64,000 nucleotides of DNA from SB11 sp964584305 (GCA_964584305.1 CAZOZL010000002.1:310001-374000), one strand, 5' to 3'; positions 1 to 8,936 are shown, counted from the stretch's first letter. The notes: generated by a model not told the origin, from the letters alone. Numbers and translations are program-made.

Positions 1-286
1 GAAGGTTCAAGAACTCTGAAGTAGTAACCCGAAACCAAATGTCTTTACTTTCTGCTACTTCAAGTATTTGGGATAAATTTAGAATTAAAACCGTTTTTCA
101 AAACATCTTTTTTGTTTTAATAATACTTGACTTATCCAACAAGGCTTTGTTTTAATTTAATGGGCTTTAAAAACACTAAAAACATAGTGTTTTTATATAG
201 AACCTTCTTACAACAATTTTAACAATGGTTAAAGGCAATGAGAGCCTAAAAACCAGCCCACCCATTGCCCTCTTGTGTGTAATATT
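1..286. other. Window-edge intergenic region
   Basis: No gene can be supported here. Frame 3 of the plus strand is open from the window edge to a TAA at 153-155 (about 50 codons), with no recognisable family, so it could be the tail of an upstream gene or chance. A terminator-like hairpin lies at 169-194. Confidence 0.4.
169..194. terminator. Hairpin terminator downstream of folB
   Basis: Perfect 9-bp inverted repeat: AAAAACACT at 169-177 and AGTGTTTTT at 186-194, with an 8-nt loop. A/T runs form both flanks, so it could end transcription from either side. It lies about 90 bp beyond the folB stop and would close the recJ-folB unit on the minus strand. Confidence 0.5.
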
Positions 287-655
287 TTAAGCGTTACTCC
301 ACTCCAATACAAAGGCTGAATAATTTAGTTTAGCTCCTTTTATTGGTGGTTTGGTCTTTTTTATTTTAATACTCATACTTTCTAACAAGGGAAAAGCAGT
401 TGTAATAGCGGTAATGGTTTTTTTTGCCACAGTTTCAAGCAGTGGTTCGGGTTGTTGCATCACATTTTCTATTAGCTCATACACCTTTTCGTAATCTATG
501 GTGTTTTCAAGGCTATCCTCTTTTGCATTGTCATAACTTTTTGTCATAAAAATATCTACCCAAAAAGTATTGCCTTTTTCACGTTCAAAATCATAAACAC
601 CGTGATGGGCAAAAAATTTCATCCCTTCTAATGATACTGTTCCTTTAGTTTTCAT
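287..655 (-). CDS. folB: Dihydroneopterin aldolase
   Basis: The product should cleave 7,8-dihydroneopterin to 6-hydroxymethyl-7,8-dihydropterin and glycolaldehyde in cytosolic folate synthesis. At 122 residues it has the family's usual length. It shows the characteristic N-terminal strand with FFAHHGV (about residues 14-20), the central VYELIENVM helix, LLETVAKKI-like segment and the C-terminal KTKPPIKGA stretch. Its ATG lies inside the end of recJ (11-nt overlap), so the two are probably co-transcribed and translationally coupled. Family assignment is from sequence recognition and is strong. Confidence 0.93.
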   Translation of the reverse strand: MKTKGTVSLEGMKFFAHHGVYDFEREKGNTFWVDIFMTKSYDNAKEDSLENTIDYEKVYELIENVMQQPEPLLETVAKKTITAITTAFPLLESMSIKIKKTKPPIKGAKLNYSAFVLEWSNA

Positions 656-2381
656 TTGTTACTTCCTCAAGTATATTTACTTTTATATCTTTCACATTAA
701 ACTGTTTAGTAGTTCGCCCTTTAAATGTATTTTCTTCAATAGCATAGCATAAGTCAAACGACTTGTTAGCTCGCATTTCTTCACAATAATCACCAAAGCC
801 AAATGCAATGGCAGCAAAACTTATATTCTCATCAGCATCAGTTACGGTAAATTTCAGATGATTTTTGCCTACTACTTTGCAGTCTTTACCACTAATCCGC
901 AAGTCGCGCGATAGAAAAACAGGACACATATTATCAGGACCAAAAGGACCAAACTGTTTTAGTATTCTGCAAAATTTTTCGGTAATTTCTGGTAAATCTA
1001 TTTCTAAATCATAGTCAATGCTTGGGTGCAGACTTTTTTCGGTAATATTGGTGCTTACAAAGTTTTCAAATTCACTTTTAAAGGTGTTTAAGTTTTCGGG
1101 CAGCAGGGTAAGCCCTGCGGCATAAAAATGCCCCCCATAGTGTAATAGTAAATGGCTGCAAGCATCAATGGCTGCGTGTATATCAAACCCATTTACAGAG
1201 CGTGCCGAACCTGTAATTTTCCCTTCAGATTCTGTAAGAATAATGGTAGGTTTATAATATTTTTCTATAACACGTGAGGCAACAATACCTATAACGCCTT
1301 TGTGCCAATTGGGCTTAAAAAGCACTGTACTATACCTTGTTTGTTGGGTACTGTCTTCTGCCATTATAGATAGTGCTTCGCTGGTAGTGTTTTGGTCAAA
1401 CTCTTTGCGCTCAGTATTTTTCTCGTTTAGCACTTTGGCAAGTTCTCGTGCTTCTTCAACAGTATTTGCTGTGAGTACTTGTACTGCTGCACTTGCATGA
1501 GCAACCCGCCCTGCGGCATTAATTCTTGGACCTACTGAAAAAACCAAATCGCTAATGGTATATTCTTTTTTTGGGGCGTAAAACTCTAATAATGATTTTA
1601 AACCAGGGCGAGGGTTTTCTACTATTTTTAATAGCCCAAAATGTGCTAATGTACGGTTTTCACCTGTTATTTTCACAAGGTCGGCGGCTATACTCACCGC
1701 TGCCAAATCTATGTATTGATAAAGTTCGGCCTCGTCAATATCGTTTTTTTGGGTATAGGCTTGGCATAGTTTAAAACCCACTCCACAGCCCGAAAGTTCT
1801 TTAAAAGGGTACTCACAATCAGGGCGTTTAGGGTCTAAAACTGCAATGGCTTTTGGTATTTCATTAGCGGGAAGGTGGTGGTCGCAGATAATAAAATCAA
1901 TGCTTTTTTCATTGGCATAGTCAATTTTGTCTATTGATTTTATCCCACAATCCAACGCTATAATTAGTGTGATACCGTTTTTGGCAGCATAGTCTATTCC
2001 CTGTATAGATATTCCATAACCTTCTTTATATCGGTCAGGAATATAGTGTTCTATTTTAGTATGAATTTTTTTGAAAAACGAATAGGTAAGTGCTACTGCT
2101 GTTGTGCCATCAACATCATAATCTCCATACACCATTATTTTCTCGTTGTTGGCAATAGCGGTTTCAATACGTTCGATAGCTTTGTCCATATCCTTCATCA
2201 AAAAGGGGTCGTGCAAATCGGTATATTGTGGGCGAAAAAAACTGCGTGCCTGCTCAAATGTTTCTATACCTTTTGATACCAGTAGCTTTGCCAGCGGCTC
2301 GCCTACGTTTAGTTGTGTGCTAAGATGGTCAACCGTTTGCGGGTGAGGCGTATTTTTGGCTATCCATTTTAGTTTAGACAT
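645..2381 (-). CDS. recJ: Single-stranded-DNA-specific exonuclease RecJ
   Basis: A 5'-3' single-strand DNA exonuclease of recombination and mismatch repair. The 578-residue protein has the DHH-superfamily motifs: YGDYDVDGT at 85-93 (motif I, metal-binding aspartates) and CDHH at 166-169 (motif III), followed by the DHHA1 segment with the glycine-rich LLHYGGHFYAAG stretch and a C-terminal OB-like domain. Length is normal for RecJ. It is the first gene of a minus-strand pair with folB, whose start overlaps its stop. A Crp-family gene lies upstream in the same direction with about 185 bp between, so it probably has its own promoter. Confidence 0.95.
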   Translation of the reverse strand: MSKLKWIAKNTPHPQTVDHLSTQLNVGEPLAKLLVSKGIETFEQARSFFRPQYTDLHDPFLMKDMDKAIERIETAIANNEKIMVYGDYDVDGTTAVALTYSFFKKIHTKIEHYIPDRYKEGYGISIQGIDYAAKNGITLIIALDCGIKSIDKIDYANEKSIDFIICDHHLPANEIPKAIAVLDPKRPDCEYPFKELSGCGVGFKLCQAYTQKNDIDEAELYQYIDLAAVSIAADLVKITGENRTLAHFGLLKIVENPRPGLKSLLEFYAPKKEYTISDLVFSVGPRINAAGRVAHASAAVQVLTANTVEEARELAKVLNEKNTERKEFDQNTTSEALSIMAEDSTQQTRYSTVLFKPNWHKGVIGIVASRVIEKYYKPTIILTESEGKITGSARSVNGFDIHAAIDACSHLLLHYGGHFYAAGLTLLPENLNTFKSEFENFVSTNITEKSLHPSIDYDLEIDLPEITEKFCRILKQFGPFGPDNMCPVFLSRDLRISGKDCKVVGKNHLKFTVTDADENISFAAIAFGFGDYCEEMRANKSFDLCYAIEENTFKGRTTKQFNVKDIKVNILEEVTNEN

Positions 2382-2566
2382 AGGGTAGTTTAATCGGGTA
2401 TTGTTGGGCTTATGGTAAATTCAAAGTTAAGATAAACTAAAATATTTGTGTGATTAATTCTTAATTTTATATGTACTGTATTGACTGATAAAAGTTTAAA
2501 AACAATACCGAAGTGCTATACGGGTTTACTCCTTGTATAAATCAGGAGGGAGAAGGGTAAAATAGT

Positions 2567-3253
2567 TTATGTTAATATTTTTGCATTTAGTGTATATACG
2601 CTTAGTTCTTTTGCATCGTATTGTATTTGTTTTTCCTCTCTAAACTTATTAAGCACGCTGGTAACCGTTTGCCGTGATGTACCTGTTAGTTTTGCAATAT
2701 CATCATGGGTTAAAAAATTTTTCACCGTATAACCGCCATTTTTTTCTTTGCCAAATTCTTTTACAAATTCCATCAAAAATTCGGCAATACGAGTTGTTGC
2801 ATCTTTAAAAATCATATCACGCATACGGTTTTCTACTTTGCGTATGCGCCAACCTATCATTTTTCGTACGCGTAAATTAAACTCGGGTAGGGCAAGCATC
2901 ATTTGTTTCATTTTTTCGGCTTCCATAAAACAAACTATACAGTCTTCAACGGCAATTGCATAATCATCAGGGTGTTCGCTGCTTTCCAATAGTGCTAATT
3001 CGCCAAACAAATACCCTGGTTTCACTAAGTATTTTATCAGTTCATTGCCCTCATCATCCATCGAAGCAATTTTTACCACTCCATTTTTTAAAAAATATAC
3101 ATAGCTATCCCGCATTTTGGGGAAACTAAGCATGGTATCTTTACTTAATGATTTCATTACCATAGCCTTCTCCATGCTCATTAAGTCGTCTTTACTTAGT
3201 TTTTTCATCACATCAAAATGTTCTAAATACCAAAGTTTTGCTTTACTATTCAT
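2567..3253 (-). CDS. Crp/Fnr family transcriptional regulator
   Basis: DNA-binding regulator with an N-terminal cyclic-nucleotide-binding-like beta barrel (SYVYFLKNGVVKI and GYLFGELALLES, the phosphate-binding-cassette position) and a C-terminal winged helix (HDDIAKLTGTSRQTVTSVLNKF) typical of Crp/Fnr proteins. I chose the ATG at 3253 (MNSKAKLWYLEHF), giving 228 residues; the longer frame to 3304 adds 17 residues with no family resemblance. There are no Fnr-type cysteine clusters in the N terminus, so oxygen sensing by Fe-S is unlikely. The ligand is unknown. It is the last chromosomal gene before the mobile element. Confidence 0.9.
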   Translation of the reverse strand: MNSKAKLWYLEHFDVMKKLSKDDLMSMEKAMVMKSLSKDTMLSFPKMRDSYVYFLKNGVVKIASMDDEGNELIKYLVKPGYLFGELALLESSEHPDDYAIAVEDCIVCFMEAEKMKQMMLALPEFNLRVRKMIGWRIRKVENRMRDMIFKDATTRIAEFLMEFVKEFGKEKNGGYTVKNFLTHDDIAKLTGTSRQTVTSVLNKFREEKQIQYDAKELSVYTLNAKILT

Positions 3254-3549
3254 GCGTTTAAGTCTCCTTTCAAAAATACTTATTTCTTTACACTTGCACC
3301 ACAAATAGGGTTTAAATTATGCTATTACCCATTGGCTATTACAATTGTATGAAAATATCGAGCCAACTTAAAAATAATTTAACTGTTTGAGGCTTAAAAG
3401 TCTTGTAATGGGCTAAACAGAGCTGAAATGTAAAAAAAGAGCCTGCCGTGCCGTTCAGGCGTGGAATTTATGATTTTATATGATTTGCAATGATACGTAT
3501 CTCATTGGTTTTTATATGATTAATTCTTTTTTAACACCATATTAAACTA
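3254..3549. other. Chromosomal flank left of the mobile element
   Basis: AT-rich spacer of about 300 bp carrying the promoter side of the Crp gene. It contains a short fragment (3441-3460, GCCTG...CAGGC arms around GTGCCGTT) matching the head of the dispersed intergenic repeat found elsewhere in the chromosomal part. No ORF is supported. Confidence 0.5.
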
Positions 3550-3576
3550 TATTTTCAGTGCAAACTGAGTGCAAAT
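3550..3576. repeat. Left attachment repeat (attL candidate)
   Basis: 27-bp sequence starting TATTTTCAGTGC and ending GAGTGCAAAT. It is repeated at 22887-22913 with one difference (C at 3565, T at the right copy). It contains an internal direct repeat AGTGCAAA-CTG-AGTGCAAA. It lies 17 bp before the integrase ATG, the usual arrangement of att and int in Bacteroidota elements. Confidence 0.8.
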
Positions 3577-3593
3577 TAATTACCTTTACAGCA

Positions 3594-4811
3594 ATGAAAA
3601 CGAACCTTGTTTTAGCGTTAGATGCCAGAAGAGCCAAAAAAGATGGTACTTACCCTCTTATTTTAAGACTAAGCCATTTTGGTAAAACCATTCCAATTTC
3701 GCTCGGTTTATCAATACTTGAATCAGATTGGGATGAATCTAATCGCAAGGTCAAAAAATCATATAGCGGCGTAAGTTCTGTTACTAAATTAAATAACGAA
3801 CTTCAAAAGAAAAAAGTAATCGCCTTCGACATAATTAATGATTTAGATACTCAAGATGTCTTGGATGGTTATTCGATTAAACAGCTTAAAGACAAAATAA
3901 TTGGAACTAAACAAAGTGCTGAGTTTTTTCAATTCTGTGACCATTTGATTGCTGATTTAAGAAAAACGGCTCGCTTTGGCAATGCTAACATTTATATCAC
4001 AGCTAGAAATGTTATCAAAAGATTTCACAAATCAGACATTTTAAACTTCCGAGAAATTAATTATTCCTTTCTCAAGAAATTTGAAACCTACCATCTGTCA
4101 AAAGGGAACTCTTGGAACGGCTTATCTATTTATATCAGAACTTTTCGTGCTATCTACAATCAGGGTATTACCGCAGGGCATATTGATAAAAAATATACTC
4201 CTTTTACCGAATATAAAATCCGTCATACTAATACTAAAAAACGTGCTATTACTGAGGCTGACCTTAAAAAAATAGCAATGCTTTCTTTAGAGGAAAGCCA
4301 CGAGTGTTTCCATGCTCGAAACTATTTTTTAATCAGTTATATGCTTTATGGGCTTAACTTTATTGATATTGCTAACCTTAAAATATCAAATATTATTGAC
4401 AAGCGGGTTCAATTTAAAAGACGGAAAACAGGGAAAGAATATAGCATTAAGATAAGTGAGCAGCTACAGCCCATTTTAGAATATTATTTACACGGGAAAA
4501 AGGATAACGAGTATATTTTTTCAATCATTAAAAGAGATACCGCTAAGGAACAATATGCGGATGCTCGTAAGGCACTTGTTCGTTATAATAGACAGTTGAA
4601 AGAAATCGCTAGATTATGTGAAATTGAGACTAACCTCACCTCTTATGTATGTCGCCATTCATTTGCAACACAGGCTGTCCTAAAAGATGTTCCTATTTTA
4701 GCCATTAGCGAAATGATGGGGCATTCAAAACTGAATACCACTCAAACCTATATTAAGAATCTTCCTAATACTATTTTAGATGATTTTAATGACACTATTA
4801 TTAGTCTTTAG
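3594..4811 (+). CDS. int: Tyrosine recombinase/integrase
   Basis: Site-specific recombinase for integration and excision of the element. The N terminus (KTNLVLALDARRAK, then GTYPLILRL) is the arm-binding domain of Bacteroidota integrases, followed by a SAM-like core-binding domain (about 105-200) and the catalytic domain with KTGKEY, YVCRHSFAT, MMGHSKLNTT and the nucleophile in QTYIK near the C terminus. The usual first catalytic arginine segment reads YGLNFIDIANL, so that arginine is absent, as known for IntDOT-type enzymes. I prefer the ATG at 3594 (405 residues); a GTG at 3558 would start within the att repeat. Confidence 0.93.
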   Translation: MKTNLVLALDARRAKKDGTYPLILRLSHFGKTIPISLGLSILESDWDESNRKVKKSYSGVSSVTKLNNELQKKKVIAFDIINDLDTQDVLDGYSIKQLKDKIIGTKQSAEFFQFCDHLIADLRKTARFGNANIYITARNVIKRFHKSDILNFREINYSFLKKFETYHLSKGNSWNGLSIYIRTFRAIYNQGITAGHIDKKYTPFTEYKIRHTNTKKRAITEADLKKIAMLSLEESHECFHARNYFLISYMLYGLNFIDIANLKISNIIDKRVQFKRRKTGKEYSIKISEQLQPILEYYLHGKKDNEYIFSIIKRDTAKEQYADARKALVRYNRQLKEIARLCEIETNLTSYVCRHSFATQAVLKDVPILAISEMMGHSKLNTTQTYIKNLPNTILDDFNDTIISL

Positions 4812-5052
4812 ATTTTTTGAAGTATTTGAAGGCTTTATCTGTACTGCTAAAGATAAAGACTTAGACTAATAAGGTAGAAAATTAAGGTTCTTTCCGAAGA
4901 ACTAAAAAAGAAATGTGAAACCACCCAACTTAATTGTTGTTAAACTAAAAGGGTTACTCCTCCTGTGAACTGAAACGCTCGTGCGGGTTCGACCCCACCC
5001 TAAGCACAGATTGAGCTGCTTTTAATGGGCTTACAAAGTTTACTACAGCAAT
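4812..5052. other. Spacer after integrase with tRNA-like fragment
   Basis: No ORF is supported. A GC-richer stretch near 4978-5010 contains GGGTTCGACCCC flanked by weakly pairing bases, resembling a T-arm, but no D-arm, anticodon arm or acceptor pairing partner is found. It may be a degenerate tRNA 3' remnant. A short hairpin with GGTTCTT/AAGAACT arms lies near 4886-4903. Confidence 0.3.
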
Positions 5053-5271
5053 TTATCTGTCGTAGGAATAGTTTACAAATCTTTTTATATAGGTATTTAG
5101 ACCTTTACCCTTATTAGCAAGCTCTTTCATATTTTCAACATGAAGAGAACCCGCACTTGAATAACTATATGAGTAAATATAAGAATTTTGAAATTTGACT
5201 TTTATAGATTGATTTCTTATTTGATAGTGGGTTATTCCTGAATTACTATTTAGATTCTTATACCTATTCAT
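5053..5271 (-). CDS. Small KTSC-like protein
   Basis: A 72-residue minus-strand ORF. Its middle and end (IKVKFQNS.YIYSYSYSSAG, then MKELANKGKGLNTYIKRFV) resemble the KTSC domain pattern, in which a strand pair is followed by a helix and a Lys/Thr-Ser-Cys-like turn; KTSC proteins are small nucleic-acid-linked domains of unclear role. The resemblance is from memory and modest. It lies immediately downstream of, and in the same direction as, the 254-residue gene at 5305-6069 (33 bp apart), so the two may form a unit in the element's cargo. Confidence 0.45.
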   Translation of the reverse strand: MNRYKNLNSNSGITHYQIRNQSIKVKFQNSYIYSYSYSSAGSLHVENMKELANKGKGLNTYIKRFVNYSYDR

Positions 5272-5304
5272 ATGTTTCGTTTTATAGTGTCAAATAAAAC
5301 TTTG

Positions 5305-6069
5305 CTAAAAGTTTAAATCATTCAAGTCAAAAAAATTGGTATCTGAAATTTTTATACAATTTTCATTTATATTCATAAAATAATTGTGAACTCTTTTATC
5401 ATAATTACTCTCGGTAATTGATGTTTTACTCCAGACCATATTTTCATATGGAAGACTATCTTCTCTTATTAAAAGCTCTCTTCCCGCAATAGGAATACCT
5501 GATGACGAGATACCACTAAATACTCCCTTCAACAAATGAATTTTTTCAATAATACCTAACTTAAAAACTAGTCCTATCCTTTTATCAGATCCAGATTTTA
5601 AGTAACCAAACATACAGCCCCCTTTGAATTCTAAATCTCCAGAAAATGTATTCTCGCCCCCTTTCATTTCCATGAAAACTTGTTGAGTACTTTTTTTTAA
5701 GAAAATTTTTACAGGAGCTACGAACAAAAATTGTCCCGAGCTATCTCGAACATAACTCCACCAATTCCCCACACATGATTTTAGTATGAAAGGAATATTT
5801 CGTTCAAAAGCTATTGAGAACTGAGCAAAATTCTCATACCCAACGTATTGAGAAATTATATCTAGATAATGGCAGCTTGGTCTGCAAAAAAGAATGTTAT
5901 ATTCAATCTTCCTTTTAATATTCCTGTGTAAATCATCAAGATACCTTTGTGAAATTTCATCCTCGGGAATTAGTTCACTCATTTTACCAAACCCATAATG
6001 ATCTAGCGATTGATTAGTAATGTCTGCTAACTTTTGAATCAGGCTCAGCACAATTTGTGTTCTACTCAT
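5305..6069 (-). CDS. Hypothetical protein (254 aa)
   Basis: I do not recognise a family. The first 80 residues are helical and include CHYLDIISQYVGYENFAQFS, resembling a short N-terminal motif (a 'YLD..S.Y.GY..F..F' pattern) that I have seen in various Bacteroidota cytosolic and TIR-linked proteins; this is an impression. The rest looks beta-rich (about 90-220) and ends in a polar tail. No signal peptide or membrane segment is visible, so it is probably cytosolic. It sits directly upstream of the KTSC-like ORF on the minus strand, with a 500-bp non-coding region before it. Confidence 0.6.
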   Translation of the reverse strand: MSRTQIVLSLIQKLADITNQSLDHYGFGKMSELIPEDEISQRYLDDLHRNIKRKIEYNILFCRPSCHYLDIISQYVGYENFAQFSIAFERNIPFILKSCVGNWWSYVRDSSGQFLFVAPVKIFLKKSTQQVFMEMKGGENTFSGDLEFKGGCMFGYLKSGSDKRIGLVFKLGIIEKIHLLKGVFSGISSSGIPIAGRELLIREDSLPYENMVWSKTSITESNYDKRVHNYFMNINENCIKISDTNFFDLNDLNF

Positions 6070-6578
6070 CAGGTACTAAACTAATAAAGACTATACAGCG
6101 TGGAAATAAATAATTCCGAATAGCTCATTTTTCTTTCCCAAAAGTACTTTCTCTTTTTCTAATATGTGACAACCTGTGAATACGAGTGATAACCAAAAAA
6201 AATCCTTACTTAACATGTTAAGACCAGAATGCAAAATGCATCAATTTTGAAGTGTTGTTCAACAAAGTAGTACTACTTCAATTGTAACAATTAATAAAAA
6301 TTTGTAGTAAGCAGAAAAGAAAAGATCAGGATGATCCGGGTAGAAACCCATAATCAAATTTCTGTAAGAAGTGAATTTTCATTGATTGTTACATCAGCCA
6401 AACTTATCCCATGTGCAATTTAGGAGAGTTGCTTAAATAGTTTTTCTAGCATGGGATAAGTAAAGTAAAATCTCCTCAAACCATATTCTCAATTAGTCAA
6501 ACTAATCAAGTCGCCCGACAAATTAGAGAGGGAGAAGTATGTGTATTCGGGAATAAGTAATCTAAAATTAAAAAAAAA
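6070..6578. other. Long non-coding region with inverted repeat
   Basis: About 510 bp between divergent genes without a supportable ORF. The only clear structure is the perfect 12-bp inverted repeat at 6402-6461 (listed separately). It presumably holds promoters for both neighbours. A cis-acting site for transfer or replication cannot be excluded. Confidence 0.5.
6402..6461. repeat. Perfect 12-bp inverted repeat
   Basis: ACTTATCCCATG at 6402-6413 and its exact reverse complement CATGGGATAAGT at 6450-6461, separated by 36 bases. It lies about 120 bp upstream of the small secreted protein gene. It could be a paired operator or a site for a DNA-processing protein; it lacks the T-tract expected of a terminator. 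Confidence 0.6.
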
Positions 6579-6968
6579 ATGAAAAAAATATTAATTCTAA
6601 TAATACCTACATTATTTTCAAGTGTATTTTTCAATGGTCATGGCGATAAAGGGGTAAATGAAATTATAGAACCTTTAAGTTTATATACTTCATGTGATGA
6701 AGGAGAAAATGAAGATCCTCAACCCATGCTAAGTGGAGGTGTTCAGGATGATTTAGGGAATGATGTGTATCATGCTTGTGTGGAAATTCAAACCACACTT
6801 GGTGTTCAAGTAGCTATCATAGGAACAGATAGTAGTGGACATTATTTCTTTAATTCAGTAAGCAATGGTAGTTATAACTTAGTTATAAATGCTTCAGGTT
6901 TCTCCCCTAAGGTTACTCCTTTCAGTGTGATAGGGACAGCGCAAACAATAAATGTTGTACTGGAATAA
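6579..6968 (+). CDS. Small secreted protein with carboxypeptidase-regulatory-like domain
   Basis: 129 residues. It starts with a cleavable signal peptide (MKKILILIIPTLFSSVFF), has a short acidic linker (about 38-48), then a single beta-sandwich domain from about residue 50. The pattern GGVQDDLGNDVYHACVEI, then TDSSGHYFFNSVSNGSYNLVI matches the CarboxypepD_reg-like fold ('G.V.D..G....A.V.....T...G.Y.F...PG.Y'). In Bacteroidota this domain usually occurs within larger outer-membrane or secreted proteins; here it stands alone. A terminator-like hairpin follows at 6997-7021. Confidence 0.75.
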   Translation: MKKILILIIPTLFSSVFFNGHGDKGVNEIIEPLSLYTSCDEGENEDPQPMLSGGVQDDLGNDVYHACVEIQTTLGVQVAIIGTDSSGHYFFNSVSNGSYNLVINASGFSPKVTPFSVIGTAQTINVVLE

Positions 6969-6995
6969 GTTTAGACACACTTTAATATTCAATGA

Positions 6996-7021
6996 AGTCC
7001 TCACATTTAATGTGGGGGCTT
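6996..7021 (+). terminator. Terminator after small secreted protein gene
   Basis: Hairpin with arms AGTCCTCACAT and ATGTGGGGGCT (two G-T wobbles) around a TTA loop, followed by TTTATTT on the plus strand. It sits between the convergent 6579 gene and the histidine kinase stop at 7022. Confidence 0.6.
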
Positions 7022-8890
7022 TTATTTGAAGGTTATTTTATATTTTAGTCCATTCTCAAAATAGCTTTCAACTTCCCCCTTCAACTGTTTCACTTGACTT
7101 TCAACAATCTTTAATCCGAATGATTTATTGTGAAGATTGGGCTTGTCATTTAATCCATTGTCCCCGATGAACAACATGTAGTGACCTTCATTGAAAGTTA
7201 AATTGATTTCAAGAATTGGTTGATTGTTTTTACTTGAAAAAGCGTATTTAAATGAATTACTAACTAATTCATTTACAATTAGACCTAATGGAATAGCTTT
7301 ATCACTTACCAAGCTTATTTTTTTTTCAATACCCCATTTAATTTGAATTTTTGAACTACTAAACCCATAGGCAACACAGAGGCTTTTCACTAGTTGGTCT
7401 ACATATTTTTCAATATTAATTTTAGTGATTTCTTTGTCAAAATATAAAGATTGATGAATAAGTATCATTGAGTTAATTCTATTCAAGTTACTTTGCATAG
7501 TACTCTTTGCCTGATCATCATTTAGGTAATCAATTTGAAGATTAAAAATGGAAGAAAGTACTTGAAAATTATTATTTACACGATGATGTAGCTCTCTCAT
7601 TACCATATCCATTTTTTTTGCAAAGCGATTTTTATCCCTATAGCGGAGATAAATTAGTACTATAGCTGTTAAAAGCGCAAGAGCTAAGGTAATAAGGGAA
7701 ATAATCTGGGTGTTTCTTGCTTCTAATCTTATTGAATTGAGTTCGATAATTGTAGCCTGTTTTTCTTTCTCACTATTAAGATTGATAATTTCTTGCTTTT
7801 TCTTTTCAGTCTCATAAGCAATCTGCATTCGTATGATAGATGCCTGCTTATCTTCATTTAAAAGTTTTTGACTAAGTTCAATGTATAAATTATCATAGAT
7901 TATGGCATAATTAAGTTGATTGGATTCATGATAGACCTGACGTAGTATGTTATAGCATTTTAGGACAATTCCCATAGCATTTACTCCTTTACCTATAGAA
8001 ATTCCTTTGAGTAGATAATTCTTTGCAATAGAGTAATTTTTGAGAACAAAGTTTAATTCCCCAAGTTCAAAATAGGAGTTAGAAAGCCCCTTTTTTGTTC
8101 CAATGGCTTTTCTAATTATAAATGCACTATCATAGTAGATTAGGGCTAAAGAGAATTTCTTTTTTGCTTTATAAATATCAGCTATATGAGATAGCGTGTT
8201 AGCCTTATATTCAGATAACGGACTTGTTTTGTTGATAAGAGCAAGAGAATACCTAAGGTAATAGGAAGCGGAATCAAATTTCCTAAGCTTTTTATACACT
8301 ATACCAATATTATTTAATGACCCAGCAATCCCTTTGAAATATTTTATGTTTTTTCTAATATTCAGAGCCTTATAATGGTAATTTAGGGCTTGATCATAGC
8401 TTTCTTCAATCATTAAAATATTTGCAATAGTATTATACGCCGATGATGTTTTAAGTGAATCATTCTTATTTTCAAAATTTGTTACTGCTTCAAATAAATA
8501 TTGCATTGCTTGGTCATAAATTCCTTGTTCTTTATACGCAATTCCAATATTAAGTAGAGCAATTGGAAGATTTTCTTTATTTCCAATTCTTTTTAAAATA
8601 GATAAAGATTGCTCATAGTAAAAGAGACTTTTGATAGGATCACCTTTGCTATTGTAAATTAACCCGGTATTATTTAGACATCTTGCTATCATAAGGGAAT
8701 CATTATTTTTCACAGCATGAGCAAGAGCTAAAGAGATTGTTGATAGTGCTGTATCATGTTTTCCCAGTTGCCAAAAAGAAATAGCACTATCATTTAACTG
8801 TGTTGCTGAATACCTGTTTTTAGGTAAACTCCTTTGTCCAAAAGTTACAAGTGAGAAAAAAAAAGTGAATAAGAGCAATTCTAGTTTCAT
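7022..8890 (-). CDS. TPR-containing sensor histidine kinase
   Basis: Membrane sensor kinase of 622 residues. A signal peptide (KLELLLFTFFFSLVTFG) is followed by about eight tetratricopeptide repeats (about 30-330, e.g. ALLNIGIAYKEQGIYDQAMQ), a coiled coil, one membrane helix (about 393-415, SLITLALALLTAIVLIYL), a HisKA_2 dimerisation domain with the phospho-accepting histidine in RELHHRVNNNFQ, and a GHKL ATPase domain (VNELVSNSFKYAF; GDNGL; FGLKIVE). The neighbouring divergent LytTR regulator (46 bp away) is the evident partner. The TPR part is predicted periplasmic. The stimulus is unknown. Confidence 0.92.
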   Translation of the reverse strand: MKLELLLFTFFFSLVTFGQRSLPKNRYSATQLNDSAISFWQLGKHDTALSTISLALAHAVKNNDSLMIARCLNNTGLIYNSKGDPIKSLFYYEQSLSILKRIGNKENLPIALLNIGIAYKEQGIYDQAMQYLFEAVTNFENKNDSLKTSSAYNTIANILMIEESYDQALNYHYKALNIRKNIKYFKGIAGSLNNIGIVYKKLRKFDSASYYLRYSLALINKTSPLSEYKANTLSHIADIYKAKKKFSLALIYYDSAFIIRKAIGTKKGLSNSYFELGELNFVLKNYSIAKNYLLKGISIGKGVNAMGIVLKCYNILRQVYHESNQLNYAIIYDNLYIELSQKLLNEDKQASIIRMQIAYETEKKKQEIINLNSEKEKQATIIELNSIRLEARNTQIISLITLALALLTAIVLIYLRYRDKNRFAKKMDMVMRELHHRVNNNFQVLSSIFNLQIDYLNDDQAKSTMQSNLNRINSMILIHQSLYFDKEITKINIEKYVDQLVKSLCVAYGFSSSKIQIKWGIEKKISLVSDKAIPLGLIVNELVSNSFKYAFSSKNNQPILEINLTFNEGHYMLFIGDNGLNDKPNLHNKSFGLKIVESQVKQLKGEVESYFENGLKYKITFK

Positions 8891-8936
8891 AAATCAAAAT
8901 TATGTGTAATTTCCCATAAAAATTGCATATTGAGAT

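Noticed and set aside
1300..1500. Plus-strand ORF inside recJ
   Set aside because: Antisense to a complete, motif-bearing recJ; no promoter or ribosome site; composition follows the recJ reading frame.
3558..3593. GTG start for the integrase at 3558
   Set aside because: It lies in the att repeat, whose other copy is non-coding; the ATG at 3594 leads directly into the conserved arm-binding domain.
4978..5010. Possible tRNA near the integrase (GGGTTCGACCCC)
   Set aside because: Only a T-arm-like piece with poor stem pairing; no D-arm, anticodon arm or acceptor partner was found, so at most a degenerate remnant.
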